Source: Bog-756 sp963813525
GTDB taxonomy: Bacteria; Actinomycetota; Acidimicrobiia; Acidimicrobiales; RAAP-2
Length of the DNA stretch: 64,000 nucleotides
NCBI GenBank assembly: GCA_963813525.1
Contig: CAWEZI010000004.1
Span: forward strand, 179,411-243,410
Reading direction: 5' to 3'
Numbering within the stretch: the first letter of the stretch is position 1; the number at the start of each line of letters is the position of its first letter. Below, piece after piece: positions 25,692-34,873 of the stretch. A program made the position numbers and the translations under genes. The notes under the pieces are model-generated. The model was given only the letters and a program-made list of their open reading frames with translations, did no database searches and had not been told where the DNA came from.

Positions 25692-26500
25692 ATGCACACC
25701 CCTCGCTACGATCAGCAGATGAAGCGCGCCGACGTGTACGCCGAGCGCCACGGGCCGCACACCAGCCCATCGCTTGTCCTCGTTCACGGCGCGCCGGATC
25801 GGTCAGCCAGCTTCCGGGCCGTACTCCGCCACTGTGTCGATCGTCACGTCGTCACTTACGACAGACGAGGGTACGGGCGCTCGATTGACGCCCCTCCGGC
25901 TCGGGCGATGATCGACCATGCGGAGGACCTGTTGTCCATCGTTGAGGAATGCCAGGCACCTCCCGTCGTTGTGGCCCACAGTTTCGGGTCGAACCTGACC
26001 ATGCTGGCGGCGACGCTCAACCCACCACTTTTTGGCGCCATCGGGCTATGGGAACCGCCGCGCTCCCGTGGGTCGAATGGTGGCCCGAGCGGACCAAGGC
26101 TCACAACGCCAGGGTGGCCGCATCGAGCGAACCGGCTGACGAAGTGGAGGCGATGTACCGCTCGCTATTCGGCCAGGCCTGGGATGACCTCCCCCCTGAG
26201 GTGCAGTTCCAGCGTCGAGCTGAAGGAGCAGCATTCCAAGTCGACATGGCATCAGAGATCGACGCTCCATTTGAGTTTGACGACGTGCTCGTACCTGCTC
26301 TCGTCGGCTATGGAACGGCCACGTCGGCGGAGCACATACAAGGCGCCCGCTGGCTCGCCGATCAGCTCCCCTATGGGCGGGTGCGTGCGAGTCCCGGGGT
26401 CGGTCACTTCGCCCCCCGCAGCCACCCCCGGGAGTTCGCGGCCTTCATCGCCGCCGCCATGGAAGTGGGGAATCGGCGCCACTCGGACTCCCCCGGTTGA
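25692..26500 (+). pseudogene. Alpha/beta hydrolase interrupted by a frameshift
   Basis: The first frame encodes an alpha/beta hydrolase to about 26057 (LVLVHGAPDRSASFRAVL; VVTYDRRGYGRS; nucleophile VVAHSFGSN) and ends the homology at IGLWEPP. The match then continues in another frame from LPWVEWWPERTKAH to a histidine near VGHFAPRSHP. A single missing base (or two extra) in a GCCGCGC run at 26056-26062 restores one open frame of about 268 residues. Start could be ATG 25692 or 25719. Either a real pseudogene or an assembly error. Confidence 0.75.
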
Positions 26501-26674
26501 GTCGCCATCGGGTCTGACGCAGCTGTCGGTCTCGCTGGTCCCGAATCCCGGTGGGAGCCGGAGAGGCGCTGGCCCGATGCGCAACGGGAGAACACCTCGA
26601 ATCGGCCGCCAAGATTCGGGCCGGAGACTTCGGGGTATGGGCTATGGGTCCGAGCAATGCCGAGGAGGATCGAA

Positions 26675-27001
26675 ATGCCACGATTTTGGAGCCATAAGCG
26701 CGAGCGGCAATTCGAGCACATTCGTGACGGATTGGAAGAACGGGGCGAATCGAAGAAGCTGTCAGAGGAGATCGCAGCGCGAACCGTCAACAAGGAACGA
26801 GCCAGGAACGGCGAAGCCAGGTCATCGACCTACGCCTCCATTCAAGACATTTCATCCGGCAGGAGAGGGGGACTCCGATCGCATCGCGGCCCGGGTGGCC
26901 GCACCAAGCAGCAGCTGTACGAAGAAGCGCGCCACAAGGGAGTCAACGGACGATCGACCATGAACAAGGCACAGCTCGAGCGCGCCGTGAGTGGGCGCTG
27001 A
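26675..27001 (+). CDS. Small 'plasmid stabilization'/Rho-N-like protein
   Basis: 108 residues from the ATG at 26675, with a strong GAGGAGG five bases upstream. The N-terminal PRFWSHKRERQFEHIRDGL and EEIAARTVNKERARNGEA, followed by a C-terminal RTKQQLYEEARHKGVNGRSTMNKAQLERAV (SAP/Rho-N-like helix-extended-helix), match a common family often labelled plasmid stabilization protein. That label is historical; many chromosomal copies exist and the function is untested. It probably binds nucleic acid. Confidence 0.8.
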   Translation: MPRFWSHKRERQFEHIRDGLEERGESKKLSEEIAARTVNKERARNGEARSSTYASIQDISSGRRGGLRSHRGPGGRTKQQLYEEARHKGVNGRSTMNKAQLERAVSGR

Positions 27002-27112
27002 GGGCTGTCCTGCAGGTTTGGGCTCCAACCCCGGCGGTGCTGTCGGTATCGGCGTCGACATCGGTCCCCGTCCGGTTTGGGATCGCCCACATCGAGCGAC
27101 CGATTTGGCCGA

Positions 27113-27538
27113 CTAGGCCGCCTTGCTCGCCTTGCCTATCGGCCTCCCGACGTACGTTGCCACCAGGTCTCCATCGACGAGGACCCGGCAGGTTTGGCTT
27201 CTCAGGCCACCGACCACGGCCCTCCGCGACAACTCGATGATGACGTCATGATTCTGATGTTCGCCAACGGACAGTTCGTACCGCCGGGTCTTGTGTAGCG
27301 AGAACGGCCGCCACCCCTGGGCGACACTATTACCATCGACTTCAATTCGTACCTGGCTTAACAGCTGGTCGACGCTGAGCCGGAGTTGATGCTTCTCTTC
27401 GATGCCAACTTCGATGGCGAATTCCACATTTCCTCCAATCGCGCAGTCGGTCGATTCGTCATCGGTGGATGGAGGCGACAACTTGAGAGAACGAATCGAT
27501 TTGCCGGACAGGCTCCTTCCGGTCGCCACTGGCTGCAC
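27113..27538 (-). CDS. Conserved beta-rich protein of unknown function
   Basis: About 141 residues from a GTG at 27538; a later start is possible because the first 35 residues look unstructured. The body is beta-rich with two related segments, EKHQLRLSVDQLLSQVRIEVDG and GEHQNHDVIIELSRRAVVGGLRSQTCRVLVDG, suggesting a two-repeat sandwich. I recall similar small actinobacterial proteins but no function. It stands alone. Confidence 0.5.
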   Translation of the reverse strand: MQPVATGRSLSGKSIRSLKLSPPSTDDESTDCAIGGNVEFAIEVGIEEKHQLRLSVDQLLSQVRIEVDGNSVAQGWRPFSLHKTRRYELSVGEHQNHDVIIELSRRAVVGGLRSQTCRVLVDGDLVATYVGRPIGKASKAA

Positions 27539-27698
27539 AGCTGGACGGGACTTGTGATGGGCCCGTTGTCAGGGGACTCTTGACGTTCTAGCATCACCCG
27601 TGACACCCCGGGAGGTTCCGCAGGTACTGACCGGATTTTCGCGTACGAGGTTCCGGCTGGATGACCAAGTGGCGGCCATCGACCCAGCGGTAATCGGG

Positions 27699-28708
27699 CT
27701 AGGTGGACAGCTCCTCGCCGGGGTATGAGACTCCGATCTGGTTTCGGACCTCATCGAGAATGTGTTGGAGTAGGAGCGTCTCACTCGCCGGCATCCGCGG
27801 GCTCTCGATGATCCCTGCCTCGAGACATCGGTTGACCTCATCGATTTCGAAGCGCAGGCCCTCTCCTTCCCAGCCGCACTCGATGACCTCCCTCCCAGCG
27901 GGACTAAGGAGAGTGAGCTTGTCGGGACAGTGCATGAACGCCGGGATCTCGATCACCCCTACGGTGCCGGTGATCCGCGCCGTACAGCTCATCGGAGTTC
28001 TTATCGAAGCCTTGAGGACCGAGAGGCCATCACCCGAGTAATGGAGCAGTGCGGCAACATCCTCGTCGACTCCCGTCCTTCCTAAATTTGCCTCAGCCTT
28101 GATTCGGTCCGGCGGCCCGAACACAAGTGTGCTCAGCTGGATTGGGTAGATCCCGAGATCAAGGAGGGCTCCGCCGCCTTGTGCCGGATCAAAATGCCGG
28201 TGGCTCGGATCGACCTTGCTCCGGAACCCGAAGTCAGCCTCCACCAGCAGTGGCTCGCCAATCCTGCCTTCCATCAGAAGCCGACTGAGGGCCTCGTAGG
28301 AGGGGAGGAACCGCGACCACAGCGCCTCCATGACGAACCGATCGTTCCGCTTGGCGACCTCGAAGACATTGCGGGCTTGGGCAGCATTCAGTGTGAACGG
28401 CTTCTCGCAGAGCACATGTTTGCCGGCCTCGAGGTAGAGGATGCAATCTGCTGCGTGACGAGAGTGGGGTGTGCCGATGTAGACCGCGTCCACCTCAGGA
28501 TCAGCTGCGAGAGCTTCGTAGCTGCCATGGGCATGGCCGATTTCAAATTCGGTGGCGAACCCCATGGCCTTTTCTTTGGAGCGCGAGTCTTGGAGCGCGA
28601 GGCCACGGCCACCAGCTTCCCCCCGACGACTGCCGGCATGGCCCGGGCAAACTTGGTGGCGATACCGCCCGTAGCTGCAATCCCCCATCGAACCTGGCTA
28701 GTCGTCAT
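27699..28708 (-). pseudogene. Gfo/Idh/MocA family oxidoreductase broken by a 14-bp duplication
   Basis: N-terminal frame from the ATG at 28708 (GGTGGGG upstream): VRWGIAATGGIATKFARAM, then a nucleotide-binding strand ending VAVASRSK. The homology resumes in another frame (SRSKEKAMGF, DAVYIGTPHSRHA, GKHVLCEKPFTLNAAQA, DLGIYPIQL) and runs to the stop at 27699. The break coincides with an imperfect 14-bp tandem duplication (28576-28600); deleting one copy restores a single frame. The intact enzyme would be an NAD(P)-dependent sugar or cyclitol dehydrogenase of about 330 residues. Confidence 0.85.
28576..28600. repeat. 14-bp tandem duplication causing a frameshift
   Basis: TTGGAGCGCGA occurs at 28576-28586 and again at 28590-28600, a 14-bp period. 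On the coding (minus) strand the two copies of TCGCGCTCCAA follow one another; 14 is not a multiple of three, so the Gfo/Idh/MocA frame is lost. A slip-strand origin is likely. Confidence 0.8.
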
Positions 28709-29250
28709 TTCCCCACCTTACGGATCGACGAGCGGCTCAGCATTCAGGTGCGCTCGTCGCCAGTACCCGAACACCGCTCTAGGCGGTGACCCGCAGCTCA
28801 GGAAACCGAGAGGCGGATCGTGTGAGGTTTCAATGATTAGACATCGGCACCCCGGCCTCCCGCCGCCCCACTATGCCACCGGGCGACGGCGCCGGTCGGC
28901 GTTGGGGTGGCCCCGCCGTCTTTCTGTGCCGCCACAGAGACGCCCAGAACCGACGAACTTGGGACGGACGAGTTTCGACAGAAGGAGCTGACCGTCGGTC
29001 ATCGGCGGTACGTATGAGTTCCTGACGATGTTGTTCGGCCAAACGAGAGGTGAAGTATGGATGCATAGTGATTCCTTAACCGGTGCGTTCCGCCGCGACG
29101 GAAAATCCACACCTGAGGCCGAGGGGACCCGGCGGGCGAGGGCCTCCCTCGACCTCAGGCGCGATCGTCAGTTGTGATTGGCTGTGAGATGGTTTGAGGT
29201 GCGTCGGTGTTCCATCGCCACTATGAGTTTCACCGAGCGGTGGGGACCGT
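28709..29250. other. Intergenic region without a recognisable gene
   Basis: Small frames on either strand show no family similarity. Promoters of the minus-strand dehydrogenase would lie at its left edge. Nothing else could be identified. Confidence 0.5.
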
Positions 29251-29757
29251 CTACGAATTCCATCCTGGTGGCGTCCATGCCGGGGTTGCCGTCATCGGAG
29301 CGGCGGTTTGCACGGGTGTCGATGCCGGTGGGGTCCATGCCGCGGTGGTTGCCGTCATCGGAGCGGCGGTTTGCACGGGTGTCGATGCCGGTGGGGTCCA
29401 TGCCGGGGTTGCCGTCATCGGAGCGGCGGTTTGCACGGGTGTCGATGCCGGTGGGGTCCACGCCGGGGTCGCTGACATGGGTGTGGTGATCGGCATGGGC
29501 GTCGGCATGGGCGTCGCCTTAGCGCCCTGAGCAGACGGGGTGACTGTGGACACCGCAGCTGACTTGCCGGCTTGCACAACATGAACCGGCTTGCTTCTGG
29601 TATTGCTGGTCGGGTGTGCCGACGATGACTGGGTAAACGCGAATGTCATGATTCCTATTGCTGCCACGCCAAGGGCTCCCATACCGGCCACTCGCTTCCG
29701 CATCCTGCGAGGTCCTGTCCTAGTAATCCTCTGGTCCTGGGCGTTTGTTGGGTTCAT
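29251..29757 (-). CDS. Secreted or anchored Pro/Thr/Ala-rich repeat protein
   Basis: 168 residues from the ATG at 29757 (GGAGAAGA five bases upstream). A basic N-terminus (RRMRKRVAG) and one hydrophobic stretch (about 24-42, ending SSSAHP) look like a signal peptide or anchor. The second half is low complexity with three copies of a 20-residue unit, AWTPPASTPVQTAAPMTATP, encoded by a 60-bp DNA repeat. This resembles cell-wall-spanning stalks. A segment of the secreted protein at 31776 has a similar VQTASPMSSTP motif. Function unknown. Confidence 0.6.
   Translation of the reverse strand: MNPTNAQDQRITRTGPRRMRKRVAGMGALGVAAIGIMTFAFTQSSSAHPTSNTRSKPVHVVQAGKSAAVSTVTPSAQGAKATPMPTPMPITTPMSATPAWTPPASTPVQTAAPMTATPAWTPPASTPVQTAAPMTATTAAWTPPASTPVQTAAPMTATPAWTPPGWNS
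29279..29469. repeat. Tandem 60/63/60-bp repeat within a secreted protein gene
   Basis: Three near-identical units starting about 29279, 29339 and 29402; the second unit has three extra bases (GGT) and keeps the reading frame. Differences between units are otherwise a few bases, indicating recent expansion. All three units remain open in the frame of the minus-strand gene. Confidence 0.85.
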
Positions 29758-30743
29758 CGCTCTTCTCCATGGTTGTGATTGTGTAGACGGGACTACGGTT
29801 CAGTCCCGCCGAGAGATTGCGACGCGAACAGTTTTCCTCGAATGGATCGAACCGATACAGGGCCCCCGGTCGGCCCGAAGATCGCTGCGTGCTCGGTGAA
29901 CAGTTACTACCGGTCGTGACTAAGCGACGTCCTTCGCCGTGGGAGGTCGCCTCGCAGGGATCGGCATCGCGACTTAGCCCTGGGACTTAAGGCGAGAAGG
30001 TTTCTGATTCGACTGTCCGGGCTGCCGTAACGCTTTGAGATCCAGAAATCAGTGATCGTGATTCGTAGGTCGGTCCGGTCAAATGTCGGCTAGTCAGGAG
30101 TTGTCGCCTCCAACTTCTCTGACGGAGCCGGAGGTCTCTCGCCCCTTGTACAAATCCCATCTGAGCGGTGGATTTTGGGCCGCGTCCGATGCGTCACCCT
30201 TCGACGATGCTCCTAGACATCATGGCTTCGGCCGCCCGTCCAGTCGCTCAGGACTACGAGGGCGGTCTGAATCGCATAGCCGGCCGGGAGGAGCTCCATG
30301 GCTGGAGGTAACGCATCACTGATGCTCTGGACAACGGCAGCAATCCTGCCCAGATCAAGAGTCGCCCGATCGATCATTTCGTGGGCCCTCCCGCTGGTGA
30401 TAGGTGCGTCAAGTGTTGGCTGCTGTGCCCCACCTTCCGAAGCACCGAACAGACTCTGGGGCCTTTGGCCCGGAGGGTGGCCAAACACTGTCCCGTTCAT
30501 CACAGGATCCCGGCGTCTCAGTGGAGTTCGTTGTGCAGCGAGCAGCGGCTTGTAGGGTTGTAGCGGGAGAGGAGGGTTCCACAACCCGAGCACTCACAAA
30601 TCCTTCCCCGTCTGTAGGCACGCGACGGCGTCCCATGGAGCAAGCCCGAGCCACTTATCCATTCAGAGCCGTCTAACTTTACGATGCTCATGTTCATCGA
30701 CACCTTTCCCTTCTGGTCCTTGTGTCCGTTTTGGTATTGCCGG
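29758..30743. other. Long intergenic region, no gene supported
   Basis: Nearly 1 kb. Open frames here are short, overlap one another and lack family similarity or good ribosome-binding sites. No tRNA, rRNA or known riboswitch pattern was recognised. A part around 29,900-30,000 is rich in short inverted G+C repeats and might be transcribed, but nothing specific can be claimed. Confidence 0.45.
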
Positions 30744-31697
30744 CTATCTTCTTCTGCTCTGTTTCGAACTGGGCTTCACTTGGCTCCGCTCATCCTCTGA
30801 AGAGGGATCCGTTTCCGTTCGTCGAAGTACGACCGAGCCGTCGGCAGCGATCCGCGTTGGGGCGCCGGCCAAATCCCGTGCCGGGAGGGGTTTACGCCAA
30901 AGTGCTAGCAGCTGTGAGGCGAGTCCCCCACGGCGGCCGATTCCCGTATTGAGCCCGAGCAACTCAATCGAGGTCAGTCCTAATAGAATCGCTAGGGGCA
31001 GTTCGGCGAACATTGCCGTGGCGATACTGAGAATCAGGCAGTGGCCGGGATGGGCGGTGAGTATGTCGAAGCATGCATCGCACAGAAGCAACGCTGACGT
31101 GATCATCGCCGCAGGTACCACCACTTGGCGCTGCTTCCACAAAGCCCATGCGGTCGTCGAGAGGCAGCCGAGCAGGATGATGTCGAAACCCGCCCATGCC
31201 AACGGCCAGTTTCCAACGAGGTAATGCCGAGGCAGTGCCAGGGCGAGCCCGATCGTCCACGGGACGAGTACGAGGCAACAAAGACCGAGGACCCACACGA
31301 TCCAACGACGGGCATGTCTCCTGACCCGATCCGAAGCTGCCGCGCAAGCCAACTGCTGATGGAATCGGCGCAGAACCGCATCTTGGTCGGGCCAAGGCCG
31401 CTCGTACGGTATCCGACCGGTGCGCGTGGCCGGATCGACCGGGTCTGATGACGACGACCAGCTGTCGATCGGCCTCGATGTCCGGAGCGACTCACCCTTG
31501 CGGTGATCCAGACCGGTCGTCGGCTCGATCGCAATCGGTCCTCCCCGCAATGGATAGCTCGGACCACTGTCGTCCTTCTTGCCTCGCGCCACTGAGTTCT
31601 TGATCACGGCACCTCCACCATCATGCTGTTGCGAACCGTCATCCGCTTTCCGATGCTCGTAGGACGCTGCAGGCACGACCTGGATAGATATCGGCAT
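30744..31697 (-). CDS. Four-helix membrane protein of unknown function, with a decayed paralogue in the window
   Basis: 317 residues. A hydrophilic N-terminus of about 125 residues precedes four hydrophobic segments (about 132-155, 165-185, 190-210 and 220-250), then a hydrophilic C-terminus. The core RRHARRWIVWVLGLCCLVL, WAGFDIILLGCLSTTAW and ALWKQRQVVVPAAM recurs as a broken copy at 55,595-55,900. The residues before about 100 look unstructured, so a later start cannot be excluded. Unknown function; the phenylalanine-aspartate in the second helix is conserved in both copies. Confidence 0.6.
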   Translation of the reverse strand: MPISIQVVPAASYEHRKADDGSQQHDGGGAVIKNSVARGKKDDSGPSYPLRGGPIAIEPTTGLDHRKGESLRTSRPIDSWSSSSDPVDPATRTGRIPYERPWPDQDAVLRRFHQQLACAAASDRVRRHARRWIVWVLGLCCLVLVPWTIGLALALPRHYLVGNWPLAWAGFDIILLGCLSTTAWALWKQRQVVVPAAMITSALLLCDACFDILTAHPGHCLILSIATAMFAELPLAILLGLTSIELLGLNTGIGRRGGLASQLLALWRKPLPARDLAGAPTRIAADGSVVLRRTETDPSSEDERSQVKPSSKQSRRR

Positions 31698-31775
31698 CGG
31701 AAGGCGGATGGCGTACGCGTCTAGCGGCAGGATCTCCCATGGTTGAGTGGTACCTCTGCGGCTGCGGCGACGCGC

Positions 31776-32369
31776 TCAGTAGCCGTAGCCGTTGCTGGTG
31801 GATGCTGGGGCAGTGGCAGTCGAAGTAGCGGCTGATGTGGAGCCACCGTGGGTTGCCGAAATACCGGGGGTGGCCACATAGAAGTCCTGTACGCCCTGGC
31901 CCGTGGCTTGACCGGAGCTGTCCTCAGCGAACGTGTAGAGGAAGTGACCGTTATAGGTCACCTGGGAACCGTTGGACGTGTGCACCACGTTGAGGGTGCC
32001 AGTGGCACCGCTTTCGGTCGGCGACGTGGCGTCCAAAGGGGGCCACAGGGCGGCCAGCGCACCGGTAACCATTGACCTAGTGGACGTATCGGGCTTGTAG
32101 AAGTACAGGGGGAGGCCCTTGCCGTTCACCAGAATGGTCTCGCTGGAACCGCCCACCGTCGCCTTGGCTGTATGAATGGTGGCTGCGGCGACCGACCCAC
32201 CGGGGCTGGGAGTGGAGGACATCGGGGACGCGGTCTGCACTACCGAGGTCGGGTCAGGAGGCAAAGCTGCGGTTGTCGAGCCTCCGGCACTGGCGGCTAC
32301 GGCCACGCCACCGGCTGCGGCGGCGGCGGATAACCCAACGATTGCGATAATGGCGCGGGGATGTTTCAT
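31776..32369 (-). CDS. Secreted COG4315-type repeat lipoprotein-like protein
   Basis: 197 residues, ATG at 32369 preceded by GAGGAG. A signal peptide (about 1-27, AAAAAGGVAVAASAGG) is followed by a Ser/Thr/Pro linker and a domain with two copies of the secreted-repeat motif: GLPLYFYKPDTSTRSM and HFLYTFAEDSSGQATGQG (Y-x-aromatic-x-x-D). This is the PF03640 / COG4315 family of unknown function, frequent beside ECF sigma and anti-sigma genes in actinobacteria. No lipobox cysteine is visible, so it is probably freely secreted. Confidence 0.82.
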   Translation of the reverse strand: MKHPRAIIAIVGLSAAAAAGGVAVAASAGGSTTAALPPDPTSVVQTASPMSSTPSPGGSVAAATIHTAKATVGGSSETILVNGKGLPLYFYKPDTSTRSMVTGALAALWPPLDATSPTESGATGTLNVVHTSNGSQVTYNGHFLYTFAEDSSGQATGQGVQDFYVATPGISATHGGSTSAATSTATAPASTSNGYGY

Positions 32370-32937
32370 GACTCCTCATTTCTTGGGTAGTTGATTTTGG
32401 ATTGACACATCTGGAAAAGATCGCCGGCCGGCTCTGACCAGCGCGGCCGGTCGCCAAATTCGGCTCTCAATTTCGCTGCGCTTCTCAGTTGGCATTCCAA
32501 CCGGATTCCCCTTGCCAGGAGTTGACCCGCCGCGTGAATTGCGTGGCGGTCCACAACAGATTTCGGTTCCCGGGCAACAAACGGGTGGTCGGATTGAACA
32601 GACACGGCATTTCCTCGCTCTCACGGGCTGTTTGGCGATTTGGTTGTGCTGTGTATTGATACGCCGATGGGTTACACCATTGACCGGCCGAGTTGAACGG
32701 CGAGGTCACGACGTTCTCGACTGGATCAGGACGACGGCGAGCTCGTAAGTCCGGCGACGACGTTGAATCCACCGAGACAAGAACAGCCAGGATCTGACCA
32801 GAGCCGTCTGCGAACTCTCGTCGACTGGTTGGTCAGCGGAAGTCCGCGCTCAACCAATCCATCGAGGGCGTGTGGCACTGATGCGGTTGGCCCGGTGAGG
32901 GGAAGACCTCCCACCCAGTCATACAAGAGACCCGGCG
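32370..32937. other. Intergenic region, no gene supported
   Basis: Contains the promoter region of the secreted protein at its left edge and the terminator side of the anti-sigma gene at its right edge. Short frames on both strands show no similarity to known families. Confidence 0.45.
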
Positions 32938-33591
32938 TCAGGCGAAGGTGGCTTCCGCCACGGTGTCGCCGGAGGAGTTGACGAGCTTCGCCCCGCGTAG
33001 CTGGCCGACATCAACTCGGATCGTCTTCGACCATGCACCCATCCCGCTGCGGAGATGAAATACCCCGGCGGCCACCGTCGACCCGGTCTTGCCTTGGAGC
33101 ATGCAGACGATCTTGCCGTCGTAGTTCGGAACATCCACATTCATGTAGACCCATGACGGGCTCCCGCCGTAGGCGACGATCTGCCCAATGACCTGGCTGT
33201 CCGCAGTCTCGAAGGTCGCGGTACGTACCTGGCTCCCCTGCGGCGCCTGAACCGCCGCCGGGGCTAGCGCCGGCTGGTCGATGGCTTCTGTGGCGACCAC
33301 GGTTCCCCCGACCAGGGCCACGCCGGCGGCAATCGACACGACGGCAATACGTCCGCGGCGGGCTTTGGTCGGCCTATTAATCGGCACGGCAGAGGAGTCC
33401 GCCTGATCGGCCAACTCCTGGTAGAGGTTCGAGACAAACTGCTGATCCGGAGCCGCATCCCCGGGGCGGGCAGCCCGTAGTTCGATGGCCGCCCGCATCA
33501 CCTCGGCGTCCTCGGCATCGGGCCGTGCCTTCCCGGGGCGCCGACCGGCGGCGAGCGCATCGAGGTAGGTGGAGAGTTGTCGACGGTTCAC
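32938..33591 (-). CDS. Transmembrane anti-sigma factor, partner of the upstream ECF sigma factor
   Basis: 217 residues: a cytoplasmic N-terminal helical region (about 1-90) without the HxxxCxxC zinc motif, one membrane helix (about 91-115) and an extracytoplasmic domain. The start overlaps the ECF sigma stop (ATGA), which together with topology identifies the anti-sigma role. The outer domain ends in GMGAWSKTIRV...AEATFA, matching the end of a second anti-sigma protein at 35443. It would hold the sigma factor at the membrane until an envelope signal arrives. Confidence 0.8.
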   Translation of the reverse strand: MNRRQLSTYLDALAAGRRPGKARPDAEDAEVMRAAIELRAARPGDAAPDQQFVSNLYQELADQADSSAVPINRPTKARRGRIAVVSIAAGVALVGGTVVATEAIDQPALAPAAVQAPQGSQVRTATFETADSQVIGQIVAYGGSPSWVYMNVDVPNYDGKIVCMLQGKTGSTVAAGVFHLRSGMGAWSKTIRVDVGQLRGAKLVNSSGDTVAEATFA

Positions 33592-34175
33592 TGTTCCAGC
33601 TCCAGACCAGCTTTGGCAGCCATGCGCAAAGCACGGTGTTGAAGGACTTTGGCATTACTGACGCTGACATCCATGGTGCGGGCCGCCTCCTTGATCGAGC
33701 ACGCCTCGAGGAATCGGAGCTCGAGAATGCGCCGGTAGCGATCGGGGAGAGTGGCGAGGATCCTTTCGACTCGGCTCGGCGCCTCACTCGGTTGATCAGG
33801 CCCAGAGGGCTCCACCAGATAGGCGGCGTCTGCCTCCGGATCGATGGAGGTAACGGGCATTCCCAGGTGACGGCGCCAATGGGATGCGAGAACCGTCCTG
33901 GCCGTCGTGAGCAGATACGAACGGACCTCACCCTTCGACGATGCCATTCGCAGGGGGCCAAGCGCTGTCCTGAAGACCTCTGATGTGAGGTCCTCGGCGT
34001 CGGGTCGGTTTCCCACCCGGGAGTAGATCAGCCGGTAGAGCCGATCGACGTTGTCGCGGTACACCGACTCCCAGTCGGTGTAGGTGTCAGCGTCCACCAC
34101 TCGCAGGTGTGCGACGTCGCCGGGGACCGGAAGTGGGGTGACGGTACGTAGGGAGGTCCGGGGAGCAGGAAACAT
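33588..34175 (-). CDS. ECF-type RNA polymerase sigma factor
   Basis: 195 residues with region 2 (WESVYRDNVDRLYRLIYSRVGNRPDAEDLTSEVFRTAL) and region 4 (ILATLPDRYRRILELRFLEACSIKEAARTMDVSVSNAKVLQHRAL). No C-terminal extension. First gene of a sigma/anti-sigma pair. Start ATG at 34175; a weak AAAGTGAG precedes it. The upstream 700-bp region contains a large hairpin and probably the autoregulated promoter. Confidence 0.88.
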   Translation of the reverse strand: MFPAPRTSLRTVTPLPVPGDVAHLRVVDADTYTDWESVYRDNVDRLYRLIYSRVGNRPDAEDLTSEVFRTALGPLRMASSKGEVRSYLLTTARTVLASHWRRHLGMPVTSIDPEADAAYLVEPSGPDQPSEAPSRVERILATLPDRYRRILELRFLEACSIKEAARTMDVSVSNAKVLQHRALRMAAKAGLELEQ

Positions 34176-34873
34176 CTCACTTTAGAATAGGAAGGAGGGT
34201 TACAGCCCCCTCACCTGGGCGGCAGTCCCCAACCCTGGCCGGGATCTGCTCCTGAACATGCACACGAGAAGGAGGCACCGGCCCCCTGGCTCGGAAGGGG
34301 GGGCCAGCCGGGGGGCCGGTGCGGGAGCACTGTGGGAGCGCAAGGTGCTCACAGAGAGATAGTGGCTGGGGTTACACCTTGATTGGCTCGTCTGCCGCCC
34401 CCAGTCGCTAGCGGCATTCAGCCAAGAACTCCGACCAATCAGGCACGCCAGTCTCGTGAGCGCCCTACCACCCAGTACGATCACTGATCCCGCCTGTGGC
34501 GAACTCCGGTCACCTGCCGTGCTCGAGTCCCTACGGTCGGCGTCACAGGGCTGTCCTGCCATGGCGTCCAAGGCGATCACTCCGAATGTTGGCCATCTGT
34601 ACCTTTCGTGACACTGCGGCTGATCCAGCGATTGAATGTCGCCCCGGATGAGGAGCGCGTCCTTGAACTCATCACCTACCTCCCACCAATACGTCAAGGG
34701 GTTACAACCCGAGCACCGACGTCCCGGGAATGAGCAAGTCATCCGCACCGGTCCTGTAACCGAGCCGCCTATTTAACAGGGAGCGCAAGGTGGTCCCGTT
34801 GGAGATTTCCCTTCCGGTCGACGCCGTCGATCACCACCATCGTTATCGGTCAGATAGAGCAAAGGAATGGACA
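34176..34873. other. Intergenic region between divergent sigma and membrane-protein genes
   Basis: Carries divergent promoters and a long GC hairpin (34275-34322). A 182-codon frame on the minus strand (34200-34748) has no family similarity and includes the hairpin arms, so I do not call it. Confidence 0.5.
34275..34322. other. Large GC-rich hairpin upstream of the ECF sigma gene
   Basis: GCACCGGCCCCC (34275-34286) pairs perfectly with GGGGGCCGGTGC (34311-34322), and an inner TGGC/GCCA pair extends the stem. There is no T run on either strand, so a simple terminator is not indicated. It could be a leader structure of the sigma mRNA (100 bases upstream of its start) or part of a small RNA. 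Confidence 0.55.

Noticed and set aside
29178..29530. Plus-strand frames across the 60-bp repeat
   Set aside because: Open only because the repeat length is a multiple of three; no signal peptide or start signals, while the minus-strand gene has both.
29758..30743. Riboswitch or small RNA in the 1-kb gap
   Set aside because: No recognised aptamer core; the G+C-rich inverted repeats are too weak to call.
34200..34748. 182-codon minus-strand frame upstream of the ECF sigma
   Set aside because: No similarity, odd composition, and it runs through the GC hairpin arms. Not called.
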